From the NCBI RefSeq assembly GCF_014251315.1, contig NZ_CP059185.1:19017-83016 (forward strand): 64,000 nucleotides of DNA. The letters run 5' to 3'. Positions 8,207-18,800 of this stretch are shown in pieces; the stretch's first letter is position 1; each line of letters opens with the position of its first letter. The notes below the pieces were generated by a model. It made no database searches and was not told the DNA's origin. It was given only the letters and a program-made list of their open reading frames with translations. The DNA comes from Blattabacterium cuenoti (GTDB lineage Bacteria > Bacteroidota > Bacteroidia > Flavobacteriales > Blattabacteriaceae). Position numbers and translations under genes: made by a program.

Positions 8207-9462
8207 CAGTTAATCTTTACATAATAAGTCTTTTTTAATATTTTTATTGCCCAATTTTTTACTTTATCTTTTTTCTTGATATCTATGACAAAATTTTTTA
8301 ATATAGCATAATCTTCTTCAAAAGAAATGGGTTTAGGTGGAATTTCATCTAAAAATTTGAATAAAATAAATACTTCTTTTCCATTTATAATTTCCTTATA
8401 AGGATTAGTAATTGTTCCTTTTTTTAAAAAAAGGAATGCTTTTTTCATATTTTTAGATAATTGATTTTCATCAATCCAAATTTTATTTTTCACTATTACA
8501 TCTGCTATTTTATTTTGATTTAATACATTAGGTATTTTATCTATATCAATTTTCTGATTCAGAATACGTTTTCTAAATAATTCTGCAAATGATTTCGTTT
8601 TGTCTAATTCATATTTCGAATACTTAGATTTGATTAAAATATGTCTAAAATCAATTTCATCTTTCCTTTTTTTTTCCATTTTTATTAAATGAAATCCTAA
8701 ATCTGTTTCAAAAGGTTCAGATATTTCTCCTTCTTTTAAAGAAAGAACTAAATGCGATAATTTTTTTGAAAGATCGTTTATTTTGATTCCTTTTACAAGA
8801 CCTCCTTGTAATGCTGAAGAATCATCTTCAGAAAATAAAATAGCTTTGGTAGAAAAATCAATATCAGAATGTATTTCTTTTTTGATTTTTTTTAAAAAAT
8901 AAATTATTTTTCTTTTGTTAATTTCGCTTAGTTTAGGGTAAAAAATTATATAAGAAATACATATTTTTTTGGACGTGTAAGGGATTTGTTTCTGTGTTTT
9001 CTTCTTATCAAAAAAATATTTTACTTCTTTAGGAGAAGCTTCTACATTCTCTGTTATTTTATTGTAGTATTTTTCTATATATTGTTGATTTCTAATTTTT
9101 TCAGTTAATTCTTCTAAAAAATTTTTATTTTCAAACTGTATTAAAAACTCTTCTTGATTTATGTATTTTTTTTTCATTTCTGATAAAAATACTTGAGTTT
9201 TTAATTTTAATTCTTGATTATTGATTTGTATACTATTGTCTTTTTTTGCATGATAAAGCATTAATTTTTGAATTAAAAAATCATTTATAACATCAGTATT
9301 GCAAAACAATTTTTTACTGTTCCTGATTTCAGAATCTAAAATAATATCATTTCCAATTATTGCAGAAATACCGCTGATTTTTTCTAAATCAGAAGAATAT
9401 AAAAAAAAATTATATGCACATAAAAATATAATAAAAAAACATTTTTCAATAAAATTTTTCAT
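8203..9462 (-). CDS. SurA-like periplasmic peptidyl-prolyl isomerase/chaperone
   Basis: A 419-residue protein with an N-terminal hydrophobic export segment (FFIIFLCAYNFFLY), a SurA-N-like helical region and a parvulin (PpiC) region whose recognisable stretch is GLVKGIKINDLSKKLSHLVL followed by LKEGEISEPFETDLGFHLIKM. A second, weaker parvulin-like part follows FRHILIKSKYS. SurA proteins escort outer-membrane barrels through the periplasm, which fits the LptD-like and TamB neighbours. ATG at 9462 is preferred; a TTG three codons upstream (9471) is possible. The gene converges on the MsbA-like gene and shares four bases at the stops. Confidence 0.82.
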   Translation of the reverse strand: MKNFIEKCFFIIFLCAYNFFLYSSDLEKISGISAIIGNDIILDSEIRNSKKLFCNTDVINDFLIQKLMLYHAKKDNSIQINNQELKLKTQVFLSEMKKKYINQEEFLIQFENKNFLEELTEKIRNQQYIEKYYNKITENVEASPKEVKYFFDKKKTQKQIPYTSKKICISYIIFYPKLSEINKRKIIYFLKKIKKEIHSDIDFSTKAILFSEDDSSALQGGLVKGIKINDLSKKLSHLVLSLKEGEISEPFETDLGFHLIKMEKKRKDEIDFRHILIKSKYSKYELDKTKSFAELFRKRILNQKIDIDKIPNVLNQNKIADVIVKNKIWIDENQLSKNMKKAFLFLKKGTITNPYKEIINGKEVFILFKFLDEIPPKPISFEEDYAILKNFVIDIKKKDKVKNWAIKILKKTYYVKINC

Positions 9463-9519
9463 CACATACAAATATTCATATTTTTTTTAAAAACAAAAAA
9501 TTTTAAAATCACTGATATT

Positions 9520-10263
9520 ATGACTTTAAAGGTTAAAAATATATATAAAAAATATAAAAATAAACATGTAGTAAAAAATGTTTCAATTCAATTGAATAAA
9601 GGTGAAATAGTAGGGTTAATAGGCCCTAATGGTGCCGGAAAAACGACATCTTTTTACATGATGGTAGGATTAATTAAACCAGATAAAGGAAAAATATTTC
9701 TCTGCAATCAGGATATAACATCAAATCCAATGTATATACGTTCGAAAAAAGGAATCGGATATTTGTCTCAAGAACCATCCATATTTAGAAAATTATCTGT
9801 AAAAGATAACATTTTATGCATATTAGAAATGAAAAAAATTTCGGATCAAAAAAGAAAAATAATAGCAGAAAAATTAATGGAAGAATTAGGATTACAAAAA
9901 ATTAAAAATAACCGGGGGGATCTTATTTCTGGAGGAGAACGAAGACGAACCGAAATTGCTAGATGTTTAGCTATAAATCCTAAATTTATTCTTTTGGATG
10001 AACCTTTCTCTGGGATAGATCCAATTGCTATAGAAGAATTACAAAAAATAATTCTTTCTCTAAAAAAAAAAAATATAGGAATATTAATTACAGATCACAA
10101 TGTACAAGAAATTTTTACAATAACAGACCGTATTTATTTAATGTTTAATGGAAAAATCGTAAAAAGTGGATCCACTACAGAAATTATGCGGGATTCTGTG
10201 GTTAAAAAAATTTATTTAGGAAATCGAATCATAAATTTTAATAAAATAGAAGATGAATCATAG
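9520..10263 (+). CDS. lptB: LPS export ABC transporter ATP-binding protein LptB
   Basis: A 247-residue cytoplasmic ATPase. It has Walker A GPNGAGKT (35-42), a Q-loop in YLSQEPSIFRKLSVKDN, the signature SGGERRRTEIAR, Walker B LLDEPFSGIDP (D160-E161) and the switch ITDH. The SQEPSIFRKL and SGGERRR stretches are typical of LptB, not of amino-acid transporters. LptB powers LPS extraction by LptFG from the inner membrane. Together with the LptD-like, OstA-like and MsbA-like genes it makes an LPS-trafficking neighbourhood. Its end overlaps the next gene by 11 bp, so the two are likely co-translated. The ATG at 9520 directly precedes the conserved N-terminus. Confidence 0.93.
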   Translation: MTLKVKNIYKKYKNKHVVKNVSIQLNKGEIVGLIGPNGAGKTTSFYMMVGLIKPDKGKIFLCNQDITSNPMYIRSKKGIGYLSQEPSIFRKLSVKDNILCILEMKKISDQKRKIIAEKLMEELGLQKIKNNRGDLISGGERRRTEIARCLAINPKFILLDEPFSGIDPIAIEELQKIILSLKKKNIGILITDHNVQEIFTITDRIYLMFNGKIVKSGSTTEIMRDSVVKKIYLGNRIINFNKIEDES

Positions 10264-10897
10264 ATTTGATGGACCAGAAATAGGATTATTTCTTAATGGA
10301 GAAATTCCTCCTTTTTTAGGAAAGGAATTTTCTTTTTATAAAAAAATATTTGCAGTGGATGGAGCATTTTATTATTTAAATGCATTCGGAGTTTCAGTAG
10401 ATTATATTATTGGAGATTTCGATTCTCTTTTAAAAGAGGATATTCCTTTAGATTTAGAAACTCATTTATTCAAAATTTATGACCAAAGATATACTGATTT
10501 TGATAAAGCTTTAAATATTATTTATGATCAAGGATTTTTTAACATAAATGTTTGGGGCGCAAGCGGAATGGAACAAGATCACTTTTTAGGAAATTTATCT
10601 ACAGCTTTAAAATATAAAAATAAATTATCTATTATATTTCATGATAAACATCATTTCTATTTTTTTTCTGATAAAAAAACTTCTTTTTATCAGAAAAAAA
10701 ATAAGAAAGTATCTTTATTTCCATTTCCTAAAGTAGAAGGATTATATACTTATGGACTTAAATATTCCATAAAAAAAGGATTATTAAAAATAGGAGAGAA
10801 TATAGGCATAAGAAATGAAGCTTATAGTCATCAAAATAAAAATAAAATAGAAATAAATTACAAAAAAGGAGAATTATTAATATTTATAGAAAAATAA
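10253..10897 (+). CDS. Thiamine pyrophosphokinase
   Basis: A 214-residue enzyme that makes thiamine diphosphate from thiamine and ATP. Characteristic stretches are VDGAFYYLN, VDYIIGDFDSL and DQRYTDFDKAL, matching the catalytic-domain motifs of ThiN/TPK proteins; the C-terminal part is the thiamine-binding beta domain. The product is the cofactor of SucA (36472). The ATG lies inside the end of lptB (11-bp overlap). Its convergent neighbour mdh begins 33 bp further on. Confidence 0.88.
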   Translation: MNHRFDGPEIGLFLNGEIPPFLGKEFSFYKKIFAVDGAFYYLNAFGVSVDYIIGDFDSLLKEDIPLDLETHLFKIYDQRYTDFDKALNIIYDQGFFNINVWGASGMEQDHFLGNLSTALKYKNKLSIIFHDKHHFYFFSDKKTSFYQKKNKKVSLFPFPKVEGLYTYGLKYSIKKGLLKIGENIGIRNEAYSHQNKNKIEINYKKGELLIFIEK

Positions 10898-10930
10898 AAT
10901 TTCAAAATATTTTATATGTAGTTCAAAGCT

Positions 10931-11848
10931 TTAGAGTTTTTTTATCATACTTCTCACATGATTAGCAGATTTTTTCAAAAGATTATTTTCTTTTTGATTC
11001 AATTGCAGTTCTACAATTTTTTCTATTCCAGATTTTCCTAAAATAACTGGAACGCCTAAATATATATCTTTCAAGCCATACTGTCCTCTTAAAAAAGCAG
11101 AACATGGAAGAATACGTTTAGAATCTTTTAAGATCGCTTCTACCATTTTTACAACAGATGCACTAGGAGCCATCCAAGCAGATGTTCCTAACAAATTTAC
11201 GATTTCTTCTCCTCCTTTTTTTGTTTTTTCAATAATTGCATTATTTTCTTCTTCTGATAAAAATTCTTTTATAGGAATTCCTGATACAGATGTATATCTG
11301 TATAGTGGAACCATAGTATCACCATGTCCTCCTAATAATAAAGATTGTATATCAATAGGGGAAATATTTAATTTTTTTGATAAAAAAAAACGATATCTAG
11401 TAGAATCTAATATTCCAGCCATTCCAATGATACGAGAAGAATCTACTTTAGCAGTCATATAACTTACATATGCCATAACATCTAATGGATTGGATACGAT
11501 GATCAATTTAGCTTTTGGAGAAAAAAAAATAGATTTTTTAGTTACAGAACGAATGATTTCTGCATTAGTCTTAATAAGATCATCGCGACTCATTCCAGGT
11601 TTTCTTGGAATTCCACAAGTAATAATAATGATTTCCGAATTTTTGGATTTCGAATAATCATTGGTAATTCCAAAAACTTCAGTGTTAGATTTGATCATGG
11701 GTAACATTTGAGATATGTCTAAACTTTTACCTTCTGAAAGTTTTTCTATAATATCTAATAAAACAATTTCTTTGACTATATCTTTCTGAGCTAATAAACT
11801 AGCACAAGAAGCACCCACATTTCCTGCTCCAATAATAGTTACTTTCAT
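10931..11848 (-). CDS. mdh: Malate dehydrogenase (LDH-like type)
   Basis: A 305-residue NAD-dependent dehydrogenase that interconverts malate and oxaloacetate in the TCA cycle. The Rossmann motif GAGNVGASCA is at the N-terminus. The substrate-binding arginine lies in ITCGIPRKPGMSRDDL, NAD contacts in VSNPLDVM, and the catalytic histidine is H175 in GGHGDTMVPL. Arginine in the CGIPRKPG loop points to malate, not lactate, as substrate. Length is typical (about 305-320). Transcription diverges from gcvP across a 74-bp spacer. Confidence 0.95.
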   Translation of the reverse strand: MKVTIIGAGNVGASCASLLAQKDIVKEIVLLDIIEKLSEGKSLDISQMLPMIKSNTEVFGITNDYSKSKNSEIIIITCGIPRKPGMSRDDLIKTNAEIIRSVTKKSIFFSPKAKLIIVSNPLDVMAYVSYMTAKVDSSRIIGMAGILDSTRYRFFLSKKLNISPIDIQSLLLGGHGDTMVPLYRYTSVSGIPIKEFLSEEENNAIIEKTKKGGEEIVNLLGTSAWMAPSASVVKMVEAILKDSKRILPCSAFLRGQYGLKDIYLGVPVILGKSGIEKIVELQLNQKENNLLKKSANHVRSMIKKL

Positions 11849-11922
11849 TTTATTTCTTATTTTAAGATAATCTTATTTATCTAAATTTGTAATTTCTAAA
11901 GATAAATACAATTTCTATTTTT

Positions 11923-14814
11923 ATGAAAGAGGATTACGTTAAAAAATTCTATTATAGACATATAGGTCCGTCTTGTGATGAAATTAATAATATGTTAAAA
12001 AAATTAGAATGTTCTTCTATTAAGGATTTTGTAAATAAAACTATTCCCAAAGAAGTACGTTTAAAAAGAAAATTGAATCTTCCAAACTCTATTTCTGAAT
12101 ATCAATATTTAAATCACATTTATAGAATAAGCAAGAAAAATAAAATTTTTCGTTCTTATATAGGATTAGGATATAAAAACACCATAACTCCAAGTGTTAT
12201 TCAAAGAAATATTCTAGAAAATCCTAGTTGGTATACTCCTTACACTCCTTATCAATCAGAAATATCTCAAGGACGTTTAGAAGCTTTAATGAATTTTCAA
12301 ACTATGATTTCAGATTTAACCGGAATGAAAATCAGTAATGCTTCTATGTTAGATGAATCTACGGCTGCAGCTGATGCTATGTTTATGATTTTTCAAGAAA
12401 AAATAAAAAAAAAACAAATAGATAATAATTATTATTTTTTTATTTCGGATGAAATTCTTCCACAAACTTTTTATGTTTTAAAAACAAGATGTTTCGGTTT
12501 GGGGATACATGTCATATATGACAATCATAAAAATTTAAAAAAAAAATATAACAATAAAAAAATATTTGGATTAATAATATCTTATCCTTCTGTTTTAGGG
12601 GAAATATATGATTACACTGAAACAGTTAAATATGCAAAGCATCATAAAATATCAGTAATAGTTTCTACAGATCTTTTATCTTTATCTTTATTAAAACCTC
12701 CTGGAGAATGGGGTGCTGATGTCGTTATAGGATCTAGTCAATCTTTTGGAATCCCTATGGGATATGGAGGCCCTCATGCTGCTTTTTTTTCTACTCATGA
12801 ACAATACAAACGTTTTATTCCTGGAAGAATTATCGGAATATCAGTGGATCAAAAAAATAAAAAAGTCTTTCGTATGGCTTTACAAACAAGAGAGCAACAT
12901 ATCAAAAGAGAAAAAGCGACTTCTAATATTTGTACATCACAAGTTCTTCCCGCTATAATGGCTTCTATGTATGCTTTATATCATGGAAAAAAAGGATTAA
13001 TAGAAATCGCAAAATGTATTCATAAACATGCTAAGAAATTAGAATTTTTACTGATGAATAATATCAATCATCTTTCTCAAGTAAATGTTTTTTATTTTGA
13101 TACTTTAAGAATTAAAACAGATAACATAAGTAAAATAAAAAAAGTGGCAGAACGTAGAAAAACTAATTTTAGATATATAAATAAAAATCATTTAACGATT
13201 ACTCTAGATGAAACAACTAGACAAGAAGACATAAATCATATCTTATCAATTTTTTATGAAGCATACAATAAAAACAAAAAAACGTATAAAAAAATAAAAT
13301 ATCATACCACGAATATTCATAATAAATATAAATTTCCTGTTTTTTTAAAAAGAACTTCTAATTTTTTAGAACATAAAGTTTTTCATAAATTTTATTCAGA
13401 AAATGAGCTTATGCGTTATATCAAAAGATTAGAAAAAAAAGATATATCCTTGATTCATTCTATGATTCCACTTGGATCATGCACCATGAAATTAAATGCT
13501 TCTGCAGAATTATTTTCTTTAAGTCAACATGAATGGAAAAATGTACATCCTTTTGTTCCGGATAAACAAGCGATGGGATATCATTTTGTCATTCAAAATT
13601 TAAAAAAATATTTGAAAGAAATTACTGGATTTTCTGGAGTTTCTTTACAACCCAATTCAGGAGCTCAAGGAGAATATGCTGGACTCATGGTTATCAAACA
13701 TTATCATCATTCATTACAAGAACATCAAAGAAATATAGCATTAATACCTTCTTCTTCTCATGGAACAAATCCTGCTTCAGCAAATATGGCTGGTATGAAA
13801 GTTCTATTAATAGATACAACAAGTGATGGATCTATTAATAGAAACGATTTTTTGAAAAAAGTAAAAGAAAATAAAGATTTATTATCTGTATTAATGATCA
13901 CTTATCCTTCTACTTATGGTATATATGAAAAAGATATTAAGGAAATTACAGATATAATTCATGAAAATGGAGGACAAGTTTATATGGATGGAGCTAATAT
14001 GAATGCTCAAGTAGGGTTAATGAAACCAGCATATTTAGGTGTAGATGTTTGTCATCTTAATCTTCATAAAACTTTTGCTATTCCTCATGGAGGGGGAGGT
14101 CCTGGTATGGGCCCTATTTGTGTAGCTTCACATCTAAAACCTTTTTTACCGAATCATCCTTTTCAAGAAAAAGAAAATAACAAAAAAAACGAAAAAATAT
14201 TAACTATATCCTCTTCTCCATATGGTTCTTCTTTAATTTTAACAATTTCTTATGCTTATATTCGTTTATTAGGGCCAGATGGACTTAAAAAATGTACAGA
14301 AATATCTATATTAAATGCGAATTACATAAAAGAAAACTTAAGAAAGTTTTATAACATATTGTATGTAGGAGAAAACAACACTGTTGCACATGAATTAATT
14401 ATAGATTGTAGAATTTTTAAATCTATGGATATAGAAGTTATAGATATAGCAAAAAGAATGATGGATTATGGATATCATGCTCCTACTGTATCTTTCCCTG
14501 TCGAAGGATGTATGATGATAGAACCAACCGAAAGTGAATCTAAAGAAGAATTAGATCGCTTTATTGAAACTCTTATCAATATAAGACAAGAAATTAAGGA
14601 GATTGAAGATGGTAAATTTTCAAAAAAAAATAATGTATTAAAAAATGCTCCACATAGTATAGATATTTTAACTCAAAATGAATGGAAATATCCTTATAGT
14701 AGAGAAAAAGCAGCTTATCCTTTATATTGGATTAAAGATAGGAAATTTTGGCCACCAATAAGTCGTGTTAATGACGGATATGGAGATAGAAACTTAATAT
14801 GCACATGTATATAA
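11923..14814 (+). CDS. gcvP: Glycine dehydrogenase (decarboxylating), P-protein
   Basis: A 963-residue fused (alpha plus beta) P-protein of the glycine cleavage system. It decarboxylates glycine and passes the aminomethyl group to lipoyl-GcvH. N-terminal landmarks are YRHIGPS and YTPYTPYQSEISQGRLEAL. The PLP lysine is K716 in NLHKTFAIPHGGGGPG, inside the C-terminal half. Length equals that of intact one-chain enzymes (about 950-960), so no domain is missing. gcvT and gcvH are not in the window. The gene is divergent from mdh and convergent with tsaD, with 16 bp between the stops. Confidence 0.97.
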   Translation: MKEDYVKKFYYRHIGPSCDEINNMLKKLECSSIKDFVNKTIPKEVRLKRKLNLPNSISEYQYLNHIYRISKKNKIFRSYIGLGYKNTITPSVIQRNILENPSWYTPYTPYQSEISQGRLEALMNFQTMISDLTGMKISNASMLDESTAAADAMFMIFQEKIKKKQIDNNYYFFISDEILPQTFYVLKTRCFGLGIHVIYDNHKNLKKKYNNKKIFGLIISYPSVLGEIYDYTETVKYAKHHKISVIVSTDLLSLSLLKPPGEWGADVVIGSSQSFGIPMGYGGPHAAFFSTHEQYKRFIPGRIIGISVDQKNKKVFRMALQTREQHIKREKATSNICTSQVLPAIMASMYALYHGKKGLIEIAKCIHKHAKKLEFLLMNNINHLSQVNVFYFDTLRIKTDNISKIKKVAERRKTNFRYINKNHLTITLDETTRQEDINHILSIFYEAYNKNKKTYKKIKYHTTNIHNKYKFPVFLKRTSNFLEHKVFHKFYSENELMRYIKRLEKKDISLIHSMIPLGSCTMKLNASAELFSLSQHEWKNVHPFVPDKQAMGYHFVIQNLKKYLKEITGFSGVSLQPNSGAQGEYAGLMVIKHYHHSLQEHQRNIALIPSSSHGTNPASANMAGMKVLLIDTTSDGSINRNDFLKKVKENKDLLSVLMITYPSTYGIYEKDIKEITDIIHENGGQVYMDGANMNAQVGLMKPAYLGVDVCHLNLHKTFAIPHGGGGPGMGPICVASHLKPFLPNHPFQEKENNKKNEKILTISSSPYGSSLILTISYAYIRLLGPDGLKKCTEISILNANYIKENLRKFYNILYVGENNTVAHELIIDCRIFKSMDIEVIDIAKRMMDYGYHAPTVSFPVEGCMMIEPTESESKEELDRFIETLINIRQEIKEIEDGKFSKKNNVLKNAPHSIDILTQNEWKYPYSREKAAYPLYWIKDRKFWPPISRVNDGYGDRNLICTCI

Positions 14815-14830
14815 GTAAGTAAGATATAAT

Positions 14831-15862
14831 TTAAAATGTTTTAAATTTTGAATATGGGATTACATGAACTGAATCAAATAAATTTCTTTCATATTTAAGT
14901 AATCCTGTAATGGCTATCATAGCACCATTATCCATAGTGTATTTTTTTTTTGGAAGAAAAACTTCGTATTTTGTGTCTTTTGCAAAAAAAGACACAAATG
15001 TTCGTCGAATTTCATAATTCGCCGAAACTCCTCCCGACAAAGCTATTCTAGAAATACCAGTTTTTAAAATAGCTTTTTGTACTTTTTCCAAAAGTATTTC
15101 AGCTGTGATTCTCTGTATAGAAGCACAAAGATCAGATAAATTATGTTTTATAAAAAATGTATTTTTGTTTAATTTTTTTTTTAAAAACTGCAGTACATCG
15201 CTTTTGAATCCACTAAAACTAAAGTCCAGTCCACTTACTGTAGGTTTTGAAAAAATAAATTTTTTGTCATTTCCATTTTTAGAAAAAAATTCGATCATAG
15301 GACCACCAGGATAATGAAACCCCAATTTTCTTGCAATTTTATCTAAAGTCTCTCCTATAGAATCATCTAAAGTAGATCCTAATATTTTCATTTGAAAAAA
15401 ATCATTTACTTGTATGATTTGGGTATGACCTCCACTTATAACTAAACTTAAAAATGGAAATTTTGGATAAGAATTATTAACATTTGCATTTTGTATAAAA
15501 TGAGAAAGAACGTGAGCTTGTATATGATCTACAGTTAATAAAGGAATTTCTAATCCCATAGAAAATGATTTTGCAAAAGAAGCTCCTACCAATAATGAAC
15601 CAATTAATCCTGGGCCTAAAGTAAAAGATACAGCATCAATTTGATATCGATCGATTTTTGCTGAAAAAATAGCTTTTTGAACAGCTTTTGGAATATTTAT
15701 ATCATGTAATCGTGAAGCTAATTCAGGAACAACTCCTCCGTATTTTTTATGAATTTTTTGATGAATAATAATATTAGACAACACATTTCTATTTTGAATA
15801 ATAGAAACACCTGTATCGTCACATGAGGATTCGATTCCAATAATTATCGGTTTTTTTTTCAT
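14831..15862 (-). CDS. tsaD: tRNA N6-threonylcarbamoyladenosine synthase subunit TsaD
   Basis: A 343-residue ASKHA-fold protein that transfers threonylcarbamoyl to A37 of ANN-decoding tRNAs. The N-terminus GIESSCDDTGVSI, the metal-binding histidines H113 and H117 in VDHIQAHVLSH, LVISGGHTQ, LSGGVSANYEIR and DNGAMIAITG are all canonical. TsaD is retained even in very small genomes. Transcription diverges from tamB, with 25 bp between the two start codons. Confidence 0.97.
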   Translation of the reverse strand: MKKKPIIIGIESSCDDTGVSIIQNRNVLSNIIIHQKIHKKYGGVVPELASRLHDINIPKAVQKAIFSAKIDRYQIDAVSFTLGPGLIGSLLVGASFAKSFSMGLEIPLLTVDHIQAHVLSHFIQNANVNNSYPKFPFLSLVISGGHTQIIQVNDFFQMKILGSTLDDSIGETLDKIARKLGFHYPGGPMIEFFSKNGNDKKFIFSKPTVSGLDFSFSGFKSDVLQFLKKKLNKNTFFIKHNLSDLCASIQRITAEILLEKVQKAILKTGISRIALSGGVSANYEIRRTFVSFFAKDTKYEVFLPKKKYTMDNGAMIAITGLLKYERNLFDSVHVIPYSKFKTF

Positions 15863-15887
15863 AAAAAAAATAACAATATCTTTGAAA

Positions 15888-18800
15888 ATGAAGCATGTCT
15901 TTTTCCATCAATTTCAAAAAAAAAGAATCCTTATTTTATTAATTTTATTAGGATTGTTTTTTTTTGCTATTTATCATAAACAAGAAATAGAAAAAAAAAC
16001 TTATACATTTTTTTTGAAAATTTTTTTGAAAAAAGTAAGGAATCATTTAAACGAAAAAATCATTATAGAACATGCCTCTATTAATTTTTTAAAAAAAGAA
16101 CTTATTTTTTATAATGTACAAATTTTAGATCATCATAATTTTCCTTTTATTTATTTATCTAAATGTAAAATATCTATTCATAATTTACTTTATTTTATTT
16201 TTATAAATTCGAAACACTTAAGGATAAAAAATATTTTTGTTGAAAATTCCTCTTTTTTTATAAAAAAATATTTCCGAGAAAAAGAAAATAATATCCTTTT
16301 TTTTATCAAAAATTTTTTGATTCATAAAAAATTAAGTGAATCTAATATTAATCTGGTTACTTGTTCCAAATTCATAATAAATAAATCTTATTTAAAATAC
16401 AAAAATGAAAATTTTCATAACAAAATAAAATATTTTTTCTCTAGTTGTATAAAAAATATTCGAATTGATAATAAAAAAATAAAAGCTTCTATTTTTTCTT
16501 TTAAATCTAAAGAATTAATAAAAAAAAAGAAACTTCCTATTATAGAAAATCTGTTTTGTGATTTAATATATCATTATACTTCAAAATTGGAAGTTCACAA
16601 TTTTTCAATAAAAACATCTAATAGTTATTTAAAAGGATATCTGATCTTATCTCAGAATGAAAATAAAAATGAAAAAAACATACAATGCAAAATTTTTGAT
16701 GGATCAAAATTAGGTTCAGATCTAGGAATTTTTTTTTATAAAAAATGGAATTTTTACTATCAAGCATCTATTCATGGTTATATTCATAGCAAATTGAATA
16801 ATAAAGAAAAAATATTTTTTCTTGACAATTTTTTTATAAAAGATTCACAAAAAAACAAATTATTTGCAAATCAAATTCATATTTATTATGCAAATAAAGA
16901 ATGGAAAAAAATCCAGTTTTTTAAAACTTTTATTCAATTTCATCCTTATAAAATAAAGAAAATAATTTCACATAATTTTGATTCCAAATTTTTTAGATTT
17001 TTTTCAAATCTGAAACAACGTATAATTTATAAAGGAAATTTTTCCTTATCTGAAAAGAATTTAATAAAAATAAGAGGAATTGTAAAATATCACTTTTTTG
17101 TAGCCAAAATATCAACTAATGTTGATTTAGTGAATAACCAATATACAGGTAAAATTTTCATAGAAAAAAAATATCTTTTTCTTTTTTTTAAAGAAAATAA
17201 AGATATTTTTTGGTCTCTGTCAAAAAGAATACCGTTTTATGATACATTATCAAATTTATGTATTATGAATTTTGAAGGAAATTTTTATAAATTTTTTATA
17301 TCTCTATTTTTTTCTTCTCATTTTCATTCAGATTTAGAATATAAAATACATTTTAAAGGAAAAATATTTTCCCATTTTCAAAAAATATATGTTAATATAC
17401 ACAATAAAAATAATCAAAAAAATATTAAAATAATATTTGAAAATCAATCTTTTCAAAAAATCAGTATAAATATATATGATATGATTATTGGTCATATTTA
17501 TAGATTTATAAAACGAAAAAATTCATATAATAAAGAAATAAAACATGTAAACTTTAATTTTTTAGTTAAAAAATCTTTTTTTGATTTTATAAAACCGATA
17601 ATAAAAAATAAAAATACATTTTCTGATATTCAAATTTCAGGAGAAAAAAAAGATAATATATTTAAAATGATATTTCATACAAAAAAAATACAGTTAAATG
17701 AAATTTCCTTTAATAAATTATTTGTAATAGTGGATTCTTCTTTAAAAAAAAAAATACAGATTCATATAGAAAAAATTATTTCCAAAAACTTTTTTTCAAA
17801 AAAAATAAATATATCTGTTTCAAATCAACAAAATTTTTGGATCATAAATTCTAAATTTCTTTTCAAATTTAAAAAAGAAGAATACAAGGAACAGATACTG
17901 AATCTTATATGTAAAAAAGAAGAAAATTTTTTATTTTGTTATCCTTTTCTTTCTAAATTAAATAGAAATGGACATAATTGGTTTACTGATTACAATTATC
18001 ATAATTCGGGAATTATTAAAATTGATTTTATCAATCAAAAATATATTATTGAAAATATTATTTTTCGTTCTGAAAAACAAAAAATTATTTTTAATGCAAA
18101 TTATATTAATAATCAACAAAAAATATTTCAATTTTATCTAAAAAATGTGCAATTAAAAAAAATCATATATAACAAAAATATAGATGGTTTTGCAAATGGT
18201 TTTTTTTTGTGTAAAAATGTTTCTAATCAAATAGAACCTAATATTAATATCGTTATTCAAAATTTTTCAATTGGAAAAACAATTTTAGGAAATTTTTACA
18301 TTTCCTCTTTTCATAAACATAAAAACGAAAGTAATTATGAACTGAATGGAGTTCTTCGAAAAAATTCTTATGATATTTTGAAAATTTTCGGAAATATCAA
18401 AAATGAATCTCAAAATCAATCCAAACTTAATTTGGATATCATAGTTCAAAATTTTAGAATAGATAATTTTTCTTTTTTTTGGAAAAAAATGAATAGTGAA
18501 GTAAGAGGATATTTAACAGGACAGATACAAGTTTTTGGTTATTTAAATGATCTTCATTACTTTGGAAAATTAAAAATTCAAAAATTCGGGATTAGAATCA
18601 ATTCTTCAAATACGGATTATGAAATTAAAAGTCCAGCTTATATCAATATTATTTCCAAATATTGCATATTATCTACTTCTTATTTCATAGATACTAAATA
18701 TAGTACTAAAGGATATATTAATGGTTTTTTTTCACATAAAAACCTTCTTCAATGGAATTTAATAAAACTATCTATCGATACAAAAAATTTGCTTGTTTTA

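Noticed and set aside
12746-12958. Second ORF inside gcvP, and other antisense or alternate-frame ORFs inside large genes (for example 57543-57791, 54659-54883)
   Set aside because: All lie wholly within well-supported genes and have low-complexity translations without family features.
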